The notes under the pieces are model-generated. The model saw nothing but the letters and a program-made list of their open reading frames with translations. It was not told the origin of the DNA and made no database searches. This document shows positions 1-9,573 of a stretch of DNA of 40,246 nucleotides, piece by piece. A program made the translations under genes and the position numbers. Position 1 is the first letter of the stretch. Every line of letters starts with the position of its first letter. The stretch comes from Candidatus Saccharimonadota bacterium. Lineage in GTDB: Bacteria > Patescibacteriota > Saccharimonadia > Saccharimonadales > Saccharimonadaceae. The stretch covers positions 1-40,246 of the forward strand of contig JAFOJO010000009.1 of NCBI GenBank assembly GCA_017421325.1, written 5' to 3'.

Positions 1-1134
1 ATCCGCATCAATATTTTCCGCCAATCGTGCCGCAGCATTAGAAATCGCATCATAAATCCGCTCTTTCGTTACTGGTGGTCGCGAAATTGGTGCCAAACGC
101 GAATGATTCTGCGTGTACAAAATCACCTTTTTCATCGCTTTCACAGTTTCCAAAGGATATTTTCCGTTTGCGGTCTCATCAGAAAGCATCACCGTATCCG
201 CACCCTGCACTACCGCTGTCGCCACGTCCGATACTTCCGCCCGAGTCGGTTCTGGCGAATCTACCATCGAACTTAGCATTTGCGTCGCCACAATACAAAG
301 CTTGGCATTAGCACGACACATTGCAATTAGTTTACGTTGAATAATTGGCACCACCTCGGCACCGGCTTCCACTGCCATATCACCACGCGCCACCATTATT
401 CCGTCCGCCGCTTTTACAATTTCCTCCAAGTGCTCTTCGCTTTCTATCGCTTTTTTGGTCTCAATTTTTGCCACTACTTTAGCCGTAGAGCCAAGCGATT
501 TCAAAAGTTCCTTTAATTTCACAATATCACTCGCCGACTGCACAAAAGAAAGCGATACATAGTCATAGTCACATTTTGCACCGTATTCAATATCCGACAA
601 ATCTTTTGGCGTCAAAATATCACCACCAAAATCCGTATCCGGCAAATTTAGTCCTTTTTTAGACATAATAAAGCCATCGTTTAGTACCTTCACTTTAATA
701 GCTGTGTCAGATACAATATCTATTACTTCGCTTTTTACTTTACCATCAAACATAGATAGTGGTTCACCCACCTTCACCTTTTTTGCCAAATTATATTGCA
801 CCGGCACCGTCATCCCGCCATCATGCTCAAATCCTTCCGCTGCTTCCAGCACCAATTCATCATCTTTCTTAAGATCCAAATGGTTATCTTTTAAAAAACC
901 CAAACGAATCTTTGGCCCTTGCAAATCTTGCAAAATTGCAATCGCCCGACCTTTCTTTGCTGCCGCTTCGCGAATCCATTTTATTTGCTGGTCGCGCTCT
1001 TCATTAGATCCATGCGAGCAGTTCAGCCTACAACCGTTCACCCCCGCCATTATTACTTCTTCAACCTTTTCCGCCGAATTCGTTGCCGGCCCAATCGTTG
1101 CTAAAATTTTCGTTCGTTTAAAAAGTTTACTCAT
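1..1134 (-). CDS. pyk: Pyruvate kinase (partial, C-terminus beyond window)
   Basis: Converts phosphoenolpyruvate and ADP to pyruvate and ATP in the cytoplasm, the last step of glycolysis. The frame stays open for 378 codons from the ATG at 1134 to the window edge; full-length enzymes are about 470 residues, so the C-terminal domain is missing only because the window ends. The N-terminus reads KILATIGPAT, then RLNCSHGS (usually RLNFSHG), LQDLQGPKIR, the active-site block KVVAKIET with the catalytic lysine, IMVARGDM, and MLSDETANGKYP (usually SGE). A -10 box TAAACT (1141-1146) lies exactly 6 nt before the ATG and no Shine-Dalgarno is seen, so a leaderless mRNA is predicted. The gene is divergent from the small membrane protein at 1179, and the two promoters share 44 bp. 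Confidence 0.96.
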   Translation of the reverse strand, partial: MSKLFKRTKILATIGPATNSAEKVEEVIMAGVNGCRLNCSHGSNEERDQQIKWIREAAAKKGRAIAILQDLQGPKIRLGFLKDNHLDLKKDDELVLEAAEGFEHDGGMTVPVQYNLAKKVKVGEPLSMFDGKVKSEVIDIVSDTAIKVKVLNDGFIMSKKGLNLPDTDFGGDILTPKDLSDIEYGAKCDYDYVSLSFVQSASDIVKLKELLKSLGSTAKVVAKIETKKAIESEEHLEEIVKAADGIMVARGDMAVEAGAEVVPIIQRKLIAMCRANAKLCIVATQMLSSMVDSPEPTRAEVSDVATAVVQGADTVMLSDETANGKYPLETVKAMKKVILYTQNHSRLAPISRPPVTKERIYDAISNAAARLAENIDAD

Positions 1135-1178
1135 ACTTATAGTTTATCATATCTTAATTTTTATGGTAATATATGTAT

Positions 1179-1646
1179 ATGGCTAATGCTAAAAACAAAC
1201 ATAGTCGCAAAATCCACAAATCCAGAAATCGTTTTTTGTCCTCGCGCGCTAAATCCCCCACTCAAAAAATTATTCTTATCGTCATTATTTCGGCCATTAT
1301 TACTGTCTTTATTTCTCTAATTTGTTCTCTCTTCCTTAATCCCGAACATAATACCAAATCCAAAATCTCCCAGCTCGCCACCGAATATTACGAAGATTAC
1401 TTCTATCCTAATGTTTTTTCCGGCAATAAAGATATGTCCGAAGTTTTAAATCGCTATACCGACACTGGTCTAGCTAAAGTATCTTTACGCCAGCTCATTT
1501 TATCTAATTCCAATCTTTCCGAACAAGACGCTTCTCAACTTCAAAAATATTGCGACGAAAACACTACCTTCGTTCAATTTTTTCCCACCGAACCTTACGA
1601 CAAAACTTCCTACCACACCGAATTCACCTACTCTTGCAGTTTTTGA
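1179..1646 (+). CDS. Small single-pass membrane protein, unknown function
   Basis: Not recognised. The 155-residue product has a very basic N-terminus (about residues 1-28, many K/R), one hydrophobic segment (about 29-52, IILIVIISAIITVFISLI) and a polar extracellular part of about 100 residues that begins with an acidic, Tyr-rich stretch and contains two cysteines near the C-terminus. Topology is probably N-in, C-out. Two in-frame ATGs exist, at 1173 and 1179. I choose 1179 because an extended -10 (TGG then TAATAT, 1167-1172) sits exactly 6 nt upstream, matching the leaderless pattern of other genes here. tRNA-Glu follows on the same strand. Confidence 0.7.
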   Translation: MANAKNKHSRKIHKSRNRFLSSRAKSPTQKIILIVIISAIITVFISLICSLFLNPEHNTKSKISQLATEYYEDYFYPNVFSGNKDMSEVLNRYTDTGLAKVSLRQLILSNSNLSEQDASQLQKYCDENTTFVQFFPTEPYDKTSYHTEFTYSCSF

Positions 1647-1656
1647 TCTTTTTTGG

Positions 1657-1662
1657 TATAAT
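1657..1662 (+). promoter_or_regulatory. -10 promoter of tRNA-Glu(TTC)
   Basis: Extended -10 TGGTATAAT immediately after the upstream gene. The predicted start is about 1669, giving an 80-nt structured 5' leader before the tRNA at 1750. Confidence 0.65.
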
Positions 1663-1668
1663 AATTAT

Positions 1669-1749
1669 ATCGGCTAGGCAACTCAAGGGTTCGCCCACCG
1701 AAGGTGGGTAGCGAGCAAAGCGAGCGTCCTACCGCCGACATTACCAACT
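1669..1749 (+). other. Structured 5' leader of tRNA-Glu with a copy of the tRNA 3' end
   Basis: The leader can close with TCGGC-TAGG (1670-1678) against CCTA (1728-1731) and GCCGA (1734-1738). Inside is a perfect CCCACC-GAA-GGTGGG hairpin, and GGTAG/CTACC is an alternative pairing. Its 3' edge (1732-1747, CCGCCGACATTACCAA) matches the 3' end of the following tRNA (CCGCCGAGATCACCAA) at 14 of 16 positions. It may be a decayed tRNA fragment or an att-like duplication. Confidence 0.5.
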
Positions 1750-1824
1750 GGTCTCGTCGTATAACGGTTAGTACATCGGGTTTTCATCCCGGCAACGCGG
1801 GTTCGACTCCCGCCGAGATCACCA
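1750..1824 (+). tRNA. tRNA-Glu(TTC)
   Basis: A complete cloverleaf: acceptor GGTCTCG/CGAGATC, anticodon loop TTTTCAT with TTC at the anticodon positions, T-arm GCGGG-TTCGACT-CCCGC, discriminator A and an encoded CCA. A strong intrinsic terminator follows directly. A second glutamate tRNA (CTC) is at 15309-15385, and glutamyl-tRNA synthetase is at 17766. Confidence 0.97.
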
Positions 1825-1870
1825 AGCACAAAAAGAAGTCCTTTCAGGACTTATTTTTGTGCTTTTTTTT
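1825..1870 (+). terminator. Intrinsic terminator of tRNA-Glu(TTC)
   Basis: A long hairpin begins one base after the CCA: AGCACAAAAA ... AGTCC-TTTC-AGGACT ... TTTTTGTGCT, followed by eight T. Confidence 0.93.
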
Positions 1871-1879
1871 GTTACAGAA

Positions 1880-1908
1880 AGCAAATCCCCGAGTTCTAAA
1901 CTCGGGGA
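1880..1908 (-). terminator. Terminator-like hairpin after the GlcG-like gene
   Basis: The perfect inverted repeat TCCCCGAGTT/AACTCGGGGA, read on the minus strand, is followed by the T-rich run TTTGCTTTCT, 10 bp beyond the stop of the 1919-2464 gene. Confidence 0.7.
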
Positions 1909-1918
1909 CAAGAAGTGT

Positions 1919-2464
1919 TTACTTATAATATGCGGCCCTACCGGGGTTTACTACCTGACAAGGCGACAAATCAGTTATCGCCTCATAAGCAGCCCAGGCA
2001 CAATCGATATCCTGTGCCTCAGTCCCGCCGCTTACAGCGACCATGATTTTACCGCACATAGCCGAGCCGGTAGACAACGGATAAATGACGCATCCGCCCC
2101 AGTTCTTGCGGCCGAGTATGTTGTCTTCGTCACTCGATTGCTCAGACACCAGCACGCGACGTTCGCTGCACATATACGCTTTGTCTGCAGCATTGATTTT
2201 TGAAATCGCAACACCCAGGCAGTCACACGTAAATTCATCCTCCGTCGCCTCAGGAGGAAGCACCTGCGAGCCACCCAGCTCAAGGGTGAACGAATGCATT
2301 TCTTTCTCGCCCATAGCAAGGCTCTCAAAGCAAGCTCCGCCATCATAACTGACCACCACGACACCGTACTTCAAATCGTACTCTGCAGCTTTTTCGCGTA
2401 CAGCCTCGACAATACTATCGGTAATCTCGGTCATCCGCTTTCTTGTAACACGATAAGGTACCAT
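1919..2464 (-). CDS. GlcG/HbpS-like (DUF336) domain protein
   Basis: The 181-residue protein looks like the GlcG/HbpS (DUF336) family, small proteins some of which bind heme or cofactors; the function here is unknown. Support comes from the C-terminal segment VAVSGGTEAQD followed by a helix, matching the family's typical GVSGGTxEQD ending, and from an early VVVSYDGG segment. It is soluble with no signal peptide and is unusually rich in Cys (about 6). I choose the ATG at 2464 because a GAGGAG Shine-Dalgarno sits about 9 nt upstream; a GTG at 2470 is possible. The gene is visibly more GC-rich than its neighbours, and with its textbook promoter and Shine-Dalgarno it may have been acquired. The family call is moderately secure. 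Confidence 0.6.
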   Translation of the reverse strand: MVPYRVTRKRMTEITDSIVEAVREKAAEYDLKYGVVVVSYDGGACFESLAMGEKEMHSFTLELGGSQVLPPEATEDEFTCDCLGVAISKINAADKAYMCSERRVLVSEQSSDEDNILGRKNWGGCVIYPLSTGSAMCGKIMVAVSGGTEAQDIDCAWAAYEAITDLSPCQVVNPGRAAYYK

Positions 2465-2525
2465 TCCCACATTCTCCTCTCAATAAAATACTCTGCGGCC
2501 GGGAACAAAATAACCACATCCTATG

Positions 2526-2554
2526 ATTATATCATACTACACCAAAATTGTCAA
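2526..2554 (-). promoter_or_regulatory. Consensus promoter of the GlcG-like gene
   Basis: Read on the minus strand: TTGACA (2554-2549), 17-bp spacer, TATAAT (2531-2526) with an extended TG. The expected 5' leader is about 55 nt and contains a GAGGAG ribosome-binding site. Confidence 0.85.
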
Positions 2555-2562
2555 GCTTATAT

Positions 2563-4566
<2,004 letters not shown>

Positions 4567-4584
4567 CTATATTTTATCATAATC

Positions 4585-4623
4585 AAAAAGAAAAATCAGA
4601 ATTCACTTCTGTTTTTCTTTTTT
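4585..4623 (-). terminator. Long A/T hairpin between two minus-strand genes
   Basis: AAAAAGAAAAATCAGAA / TTCTGTTTTTCTTTTT pairs over 16 bp with one bulged T, and leaves T-runs on either strand. It separates the 4764-5879 transcript from the ligA promoter. Confidence 0.8.
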
Positions 4624-4630
4624 GAGGGAG

Positions 4631-4776
4631 TACTATTTCATAATTCACTTGCATCGAGGAACATAAAGGCAAAATCCGCCTTCGGCAGATTCTTGCCGCC
4701 GAAGGGGCGAAGCAATGTGATAAAATCTATTATCACATTGCGAAGCTTCCGAGATGTAGTGAATTATGAAACCGTA
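4631..4776. repeat. Palindromic repeat element, copy 1
   Basis: The ends TTTCATAATTCACT (4636-4649) and its inverse (4758-4771) pair perfectly, with partial extension on both sides. Inside are two hairpins: 4668-4697 (GGCAA...TTGCC around CCGCC-TTC-GGC) and 4712-4741 (a perfect 12-bp stem, GCAATGTGATAA). The joining segments GCCGCCGAAGGGGCG and CGAAGCTTCCGAGAT are shared with the copy at 31013-31149, whereas the stems differ by compensatory changes. The right arm contains the stop codon of the 4764-5879 gene. Confidence 0.85.
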
Positions 4777-5879
4777 TCGTAATTTAACATCCATCTATAG
4801 TATAAATACAAATACGCGGTGACATATATCGCCGTAAAGCAAGTCATAATATTTAGGCAAATCGGAATAAACGGTATCCCGGCCGTCCATTCGAAAGTTT
4901 TCATCCAAAGATCAAACACTATTAGCGGCAACATTACTATCACCCACATTATCGCCAGTGCAATCAAAAGCGCCACTAGTCGTAAAATAAATTTCACCCT
5001 TCGCCCCATCATCAAATCCGAAGCCGCACCTAAAGCCTTCAAAGGATAAAGCCCTGGGGCCGATACGGCTACCAACGCAATCAAAGAACTAGACAATAAA
5101 TACCCAGAAAGTAACATCATCAATGCCGCAAAGATAAAGAATATTAGCGCGTAAAACGGTGTCGCCAAAAAGTCTGTTTGTACCGCCGCCGAATATACGA
5201 TAATCAATATAAAAATTGGAATACACTGTACCACCGCAATCGCAAACACTACAAACGTAGAAATTAGCGGCGTCATCGCATTGTATAGACCATCGCGAAG
5301 TTTTACCTTATGCCCAGCCAGGCGATGCCGTAACAAAAATATCGTCACTAGCCAGATAATCAAGAAAATTATCACCCCAAACACCGACGCCGTCTCAGAC
5401 GATTCACCAGAAAGCCCGCCCGTAGTCACCGTAGAAATCAAAAGTAACCCCGCCTTTGCTACATTACCGATATCACCGCCCGCCACCTGCATACTAGTTT
5501 CATCTAGCACGTCTTGAAATTGTGTATAGTTAGATTCGCTCATTATCCCCACCAGCACCGCATTTAACACCACCACAATAATCAAAAACGGCAAAAACAA
5601 TTTCCAATTTTTAAAAATAATTTTAAACGTCGCAAAAATATGATACATTATACCCGGCACTTCCAAATCGCGCTGATAATCTTCACGATAAGATCTTTTA
5701 AAAGATTTGTGCAACCGCACTCTTTCTCCGCGTTTTTCCTTCACCTTCCCCTTAGTTTCCAAAAATCTTACTTTTAAACCTTTTTTTTCATGCCGCACCC
5801 GCACTGGTTTTTTCTCTTCCGCCAAAAGTTTTTCTATCGTCTTATCTTTAACTCTATTTTTAGAACGTGTTTTTACCAT
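4764..5879 (-). CDS. Multi-pass membrane protein, unknown function
   Basis: Not assigned to a family. The 371-residue protein starts with a strongly basic cytoplasmic region (about 1-75). It then has about six hydrophobic segments: LFLPFLIIVVVLNAVLVGI; VFGVIIFLIIWLVTIFLL; ISTFVVFAIAVVQCIPIFILIIV; a Leu/Ile-rich segment with SGYLLSSSLIALVAV; LVALLIALAIMWVIVML; and a C-terminal one ending in the Tyr-rich YLYLYYRW. The start overlaps the end of htpX by 20 nt, so translation is probably coupled and it forms an operon with lemA and htpX. The last three residues and the TAA stop lie inside the arm of the palindromic repeat, so the C-terminal tail (DTVS) may have been altered by the element. Confidence 0.75.
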   Translation of the reverse strand: MVKTRSKNRVKDKTIEKLLAEEKKPVRVRHEKKGLKVRFLETKGKVKEKRGERVRLHKSFKRSYREDYQRDLEVPGIMYHIFATFKIIFKNWKLFLPFLIIVVVLNAVLVGIMSESNYTQFQDVLDETSMQVAGGDIGNVAKAGLLLISTVTTGGLSGESSETASVFGVIIFLIIWLVTIFLLRHRLAGHKVKLRDGLYNAMTPLISTFVVFAIAVVQCIPIFILIIVYSAAVQTDFLATPFYALIFFIFAALMMLLSGYLLSSSLIALVAVSAPGLYPLKALGAASDLMMGRRVKFILRLVALLIALAIMWVIVMLPLIVFDLWMKTFEWTAGIPFIPICLNIMTCFTAIYVTAYLYLYYRWMLNYDTVS

Positions 5880-6738
5880 GCTCTAGCCTTTCAATACGTT
5901 TTTCTATCGGCGGATGCGAACTGAACAAATTGCTGAAAAAACCTTTCCGCAAAGGATTATTTATATACATCGCTTCCGTTGCAATATTTTGGCTATGCAT
6001 CGGCTGCGAATGTGATTGCAATTTCTTCAACGCGTCTATCATTCCCTCTGGGTACCGTGTAATATTTACCGCCGAAGCATCTGCCAAAAATTCCCGTTGC
6101 CGACTTACTGCCATTTGCGCAATCCCCGCAAAAATCGGCGCTAGTATCGCCACGATCAAGATCAGCACATACCCTACCGGACTTCCTTCATTATCACGCC
6201 GCCGATTCCCATAATACATAAATCTAAATCCAAAATCAGAAATCAGCCCAATCACACACACTAATCCAAATACTATCATACTCACCCTAATATCATAATT
6301 TTTTACATGCGACATTTCGTGCGCCATCACCGCCGTTAGTTCTTTATCATTCATAATATCCATAAGCCCAGTAGTTGCCGCCACTGCCGCATGCTTTGGA
6401 TCACGCCCTGTAGCAAACGCATTTGGTGCTTTATCATCTATAATGTATACTTTCGGCATCGGCAAACCCGTAGTAATGGAAAGATTTTCTACTATATTAT
6501 ACAGCCGCGGATTATCCTTTTTCACAATTTCCTTCGCCCCCGTCATTGCCATCGCAATATTCCCCGCAAAGTAATATTGTATTAGAGCGTAAATTATAGC
6601 TACTACGATAGTCCATACCGCAATCCATGGGTCGCGGTAAAACCACGCAAACAGTCCAGCAATCACACCGATCATTAACACAAAACCCATAATAATAACT
6701 ACGGTTCTACGTTTATTTTCGGCAATTTGCTTGTACAT
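5860..6738 (-). CDS. htpX: HtpX-like M48 membrane metalloprotease
   Basis: Membrane zinc protease that degrades damaged membrane proteins. At 292 residues it has the family's usual size. Two transmembrane segments lie in the first 60 residues. The catalytic HEXXH is seen as MAHEMSHVKNYD (about 140-151), followed by two more hydrophobic segments and the downstream glutamate motif in RQREFLADASAV. The C-terminal SSHPPIEKRIERL is typical of the family. It lies 23 bp after lemA, a common pairing in Gram-positive and CPR genomes, and overlaps the next gene by 20 nt. Confidence 0.95.
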   Translation of the reverse strand: MYKQIAENKRRTVVIIMGFVLMIGVIAGLFAWFYRDPWIAVWTIVVAIIYALIQYYFAGNIAMAMTGAKEIVKKDNPRLYNIVENLSITTGLPMPKVYIIDDKAPNAFATGRDPKHAAVAATTGLMDIMNDKELTAVMAHEMSHVKNYDIRVSMIVFGLVCVIGLISDFGFRFMYYGNRRRDNEGSPVGYVLILIVAILAPIFAGIAQMAVSRQREFLADASAVNITRYPEGMIDALKKLQSHSQPMHSQNIATEAMYINNPLRKGFFSNLFSSHPPIEKRIERLEHGKNTF

Positions 6739-6761
6739 TATTTACGCCTAAAACAATACTA

Positions 6762-7340
6762 TTAAAACTTTACGTCTGGAGCTTTTTCGATTTTTGCTTT
6801 TTCGGATTCTTCTACTTCAAAGTAATCGCGCTTCTTAAAATGCCCCACCATGTTGTTAATCAAATTCGTCGGGAAGGTCAAAATCTTAGTATTAAGCTCT
6901 TTTGCACCAGCATTGTAAAATCTACGCGCAGCCTGAATTTTATCTTCCACATCCTGCAATTGTTCTTGCAATTTTACAAAATTGGTATTAGCCTTGAGTT
7001 CTGGATAAGCCTCGGCAATTGCAAAAATCCGCCCAAGCGCACCCTGCATTTCTTTTTCTGCTTCAGCAGCCTGCTTTACGGTTTTCGCACCCATCACCGC
7101 GCTACGAGCTTCCGTCACCATTTGGAAAGTTTCTTTTTCGTGCTTAGCGTAACCTTTTACTGTTTCTACTACGTTCGGTATCAAATCCGCGCGATATTTT
7201 AACTGCACGGTAATATCAGACCAAGCCTCATTTACCCGTTCATTTAGTTTAACCAAACCATTATAAGCACCTATCACAGTCGCAATTATAATAATTACTA
7301 CCGCAACCACCACAATCGTTATTATTCCACCTATCGGCAT
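6762..7340 (-). CDS. lemA: LemA family protein
   Basis: The 192-residue protein has one N-terminal transmembrane segment (IITIVVVAVVIIIIATVIGAY) followed by the LemA helical domain: YNGLVKLNERVNEAWSDI, then LIPNVVETVKGY, ending RRFYNAGAKELNTKI and FPTNLI. LemA proteins have a periplasmic or extracellular helical bundle and often accompany HtpX-type proteases; their exact role is not established. A clear AGGAG Shine-Dalgarno sits 7 nt before the ATG, and a TGCTATAAT extended -10 (7366-7371) gives a short leader. It is the first gene of a three-gene operon. Confidence 0.94.
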   Translation of the reverse strand: MPIGGIITIVVVAVVIIIIATVIGAYNGLVKLNERVNEAWSDITVQLKYRADLIPNVVETVKGYAKHEKETFQMVTEARSAVMGAKTVKQAAEAEKEMQGALGRIFAIAEAYPELKANTNFVKLQEQLQDVEDKIQAARRFYNAGAKELNTKILTFPTNLINNMVGHFKKRDYFEVEESEKAKIEKAPDVKF

Positions 7341-7418
7341 ATTTTCTCCTTTATTTTATATAACCATTATAGCATACAATTTTTTAACAAAAATATATGC
7401 AAGTCGCAAAATATATGA

Positions 7419-7424
7419 TATAAT
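7419..7424 (+). promoter_or_regulatory. -10 promoter of tRNA-Gly
   Basis: TGATATAAT extended -10. The predicted start at about 7431 is 8 nt upstream of the tRNA. Confidence 0.7.
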
Positions 7425-7438
7425 TAATACATCAATAT

Positions 7439-7515
7439 GCGAATGTAGCTCAGTTGTTTAGAGCGCTTCCTTGCCAAGGAAGAGGTCGAGAGTTAGAGTC
7501 TCTTCATTCGCACCA
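7439..7515 (+). tRNA. tRNA-Gly(GCC) with non-canonical D/T loop contact
   Basis: Acceptor GCGAATG/CATTCGC, D-stem GCTC/GAGC, anticodon arm CTTCC-TTGCCAA-GGAAG (anticodon GCC), T-stem GAGAG/CTCTT, encoded CCA. The D-loop is AGTTGTTTA and the T-loop is TTAGAGT, so position 19 is T instead of G and position 56 is A instead of C. The near-universal G19-C56 pair is thus replaced by T19-A56. All helices are otherwise intact. A short T-run follows the CCA. Confidence 0.93.
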
Positions 7516-7580
7516 TTTTTTATTGTTTTTACGAAGTTTTATGTTACTATATACAATATAAACATAATCAAAACAAACAT

Positions 7581-8555
7581 ATGGAAATAATTTTACAAGT
7601 CGCATTACTCATCATTGGCTTTATTATTTTAATCAAAGGCGCCGATTGGCTAGTAGATGGCGCATCGTCTATCGCTACCAATTTCAAAGTCAGCAAAACT
7701 TTAATCGGCCTCACTATCGTCGCCTTTGGCACCAGCGCACCAGAGCTTGCCGTCTCCATTAGCTCTCTCGCTTCCGGCTCCACCGATATGCTGCTCGGTA
7801 ACGTTATCGGAAGTAATATTATCAATGTACTACTACTTATTGGCGTCGGCGCACTTATTTGCCCCATCAAAGTAAATAAAGATACAGTTAGAAAAGAACT
7901 TCCCATATTGCTCCTTATTTCTACCGCACTCATAGTACTTTTCCTAGACATCCCTCTGGTGGGCGATGCCGTAGACGCCATCTCGCGCAGCGATGCCATC
8001 ATTTGTCTGCTATTTTTCTGTATTTTCCTTTATTACCTTATTGTCATGGCCAAACGCAATCGCGAAATGACATCTCAAAAAGCCGAAAAACCAAAATACA
8101 AACTCGGCAAATCCTTCCTATTCGCCATCCTTGGCTTGGCCGGCCTAGTTGCAGGTAGCCAACTCGTAGTCAATAGTGCTACCGAAATCGCCCATGTCAT
8201 CGGTGTGTCAGATCGCATCATTGCGCTTACCATCATTGCGCTCGGCACCTCTCTTCCAGAACTTGTCACCACCATTGTCGCCGCCCGCCGCAAAGAAACT
8301 GATCTAGTCGTTGGTAATATCATCGGTAGCAACATTTTCAATATCTGTGTCGTTATGGGTATCCCAGTAGCCATTTTTGGCACTATTACTCCAGAAAGTT
8401 TTCAAATGATAGATCTTTTCATGCTCATTTTCTCCGCAGTTTTACTTTTCATCCTCACTCGCCACGATCATCAAATTTCTCGTCTTGATGGCATACTGAT
8501 GCTCTTTATTTTCGCGCTTTATTATGGTTACATAGTTTACGGAGCTTTCGCATGA
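7581..8555 (+). CDS. Na+/Ca2+ exchanger family (CaCA) transporter
   Basis: A 324-residue inner-membrane cation antiporter resembling YrbG-type calcium/sodium exchangers. The two alpha repeats are clear: GLTIVAFGTSAPELAVSISS (about 47-66) and LTIIALGTSLPELVTTI (about 215-231), each followed by a GNVIGSNIIN / GNIIGSNIFN motif. Ten or so transmembrane segments surround a short cytoplasmic loop rich in K/R/E (about 155-170). It has no Shine-Dalgarno; a TACAAT box at 7552-7557 would give a short leader. The stop overlaps the next gene's ATG (ATGA), so the two are co-translated. Confidence 0.93.
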   Translation: MEIILQVALLIIGFIILIKGADWLVDGASSIATNFKVSKTLIGLTIVAFGTSAPELAVSISSLASGSTDMLLGNVIGSNIINVLLLIGVGALICPIKVNKDTVRKELPILLLISTALIVLFLDIPLVGDAVDAISRSDAIICLLFFCIFLYYLIVMAKRNREMTSQKAEKPKYKLGKSFLFAILGLAGLVAGSQLVVNSATEIAHVIGVSDRIIALTIIALGTSLPELVTTIVAARRKETDLVVGNIIGSNIFNICVVMGIPVAIFGTITPESFQMIDLFMLIFSAVLLFILTRHDHQISRLDGILMLFIFALYYGYIVYGAFA

Positions 8556-9475
8556 GTTGGCTCGCTATCCTAGCCATCGCTGTTATCTCCGATGCACTTC
8601 GTATTTTTATAGACAATTACGCATCTGACTATTATTTCAAAGAAAAAGGTGCCGTCTCTCAAAAAATCGCCTCAGGCTTAATCCTTCCTATTATCGGCAT
8701 TATCGTCTTAATCGTCAATGGTTTTAATCCATCCGCCGTGGATCCTATTGCCATTATTCTACTCCTACTTTCTGGCCTACTTGGTAGCCTAGCCGGCATC
8801 CCTTACTATAGAGCACTAGAATTAGACGATTCCACCAATATCGGCCTCTTTTTTCAATTCTCGCCTATATTATATCTCTTGCTCAACTGGCTGTTCTTTG
8901 GGCAATCCTTCTCCATTATGCAACTCATCGGCTCTATTATTATCCTTGGCGCTCCACTCATGGTTGTCCTCACCGCCAAAAAACGCAGTCGCAAAATCCG
9001 CATTATGGCCGCCACTTATGCCTTTATTTCTATCCTCTTTTATGTAGCCAGCGGTGTACTTTTCGTTCAAACGAATACCGCAGAACTGGGCTTATTTAAT
9101 GAGATTAGTCTAGCACTTATCGCCCGAGGCTTATCCGATCTTATCATCATTGGCAGTCGCAAACATTGGCGTAGGCGTCTTGCCAAAGTCGTCAAATCTA
9201 GCCGCCGCAAGGTATTAATTCCAATTGGTGCCAGCCTTCTCATGCGCATCATCCAAGAATTCTCTTATCGCATCGGCTTAGTTATTGCTCCAACCGTCGC
9301 CATTGCCTCTGCCGCCTCAGATTCAGTGGAACCCATCGTTATCTTCTTCATGGGGCTTTTACTTACTCTTATCTGGCCCAAATTCGGCCGCGAAAAATTG
9401 CAAAAGAAAGTCATTTTAGTACATTTTATCGCCACAATCTTAGTAGTTATCGGCATTGTTTTAATGAAACTCTAA
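8552..9475 (+). CDS. EamA/DMT-type membrane transporter
   Basis: The 307-residue, ten-segment membrane protein is built as two similar halves, as in EamA drug/metabolite transporters. It has hydrophobic helices throughout, with PYYRALELDDSTNIGLFFQF in the first half and a positively charged connector (KKRSRKIR) in the middle. The substrate cannot be told. It begins within the stop codon of the exchanger (4-nt overlap), so the pair forms an operon. No terminator is visible after it; the tRNA-Cys promoter starts 8 bp past the stop. Confidence 0.8.
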   Translation: MSWLAILAIAVISDALRIFIDNYASDYYFKEKGAVSQKIASGLILPIIGIIVLIVNGFNPSAVDPIAIILLLLSGLLGSLAGIPYYRALELDDSTNIGLFFQFSPILYLLLNWLFFGQSFSIMQLIGSIIILGAPLMVVLTAKKRSRKIRIMAATYAFISILFYVASGVLFVQTNTAELGLFNEISLALIARGLSDLIIIGSRKHWRRRLAKVVKSSRRKVLIPIGASLLMRIIQEFSYRIGLVIAPTVAIASAASDSVEPIVIFFMGLLLTLIWPKFGREKLQKKVILVHFIATILVVIGIVLMKL

Positions 9476-9483
9476 ATCTATGT

Positions 9484-9489
9484 TATAAT
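9484..9489 (+). promoter_or_regulatory. -10 promoter of tRNA-Cys
   Basis: TGTTATAAT extended -10, ending 10 bp before the tRNA, so the leader is only a few nucleotides. Confidence 0.7.
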
Positions 9490-9499
9490 CAAGTCAGGT

Positions 9500-9573
9500 G
9501 GTGCTTTGGCGGAGTGGTTACGCAGCGGTCTGCAAAACCGCGTACACCGGTTCAATTCCGGTAGGCACCTCCA
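9500..9573 (+). tRNA. tRNA-Cys(GCA)
   Basis: Acceptor GGTGCTT/AGGCACC, anticodon arm GCGGT-CTGCAAA-ACCGC (anticodon GCA), T-arm CCGGT-TCAATTC-ACCGG-type pairing, discriminator T as expected for Cys, CCA encoded. Its last ten bases recur at 9660-9669. Confidence 0.96.
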
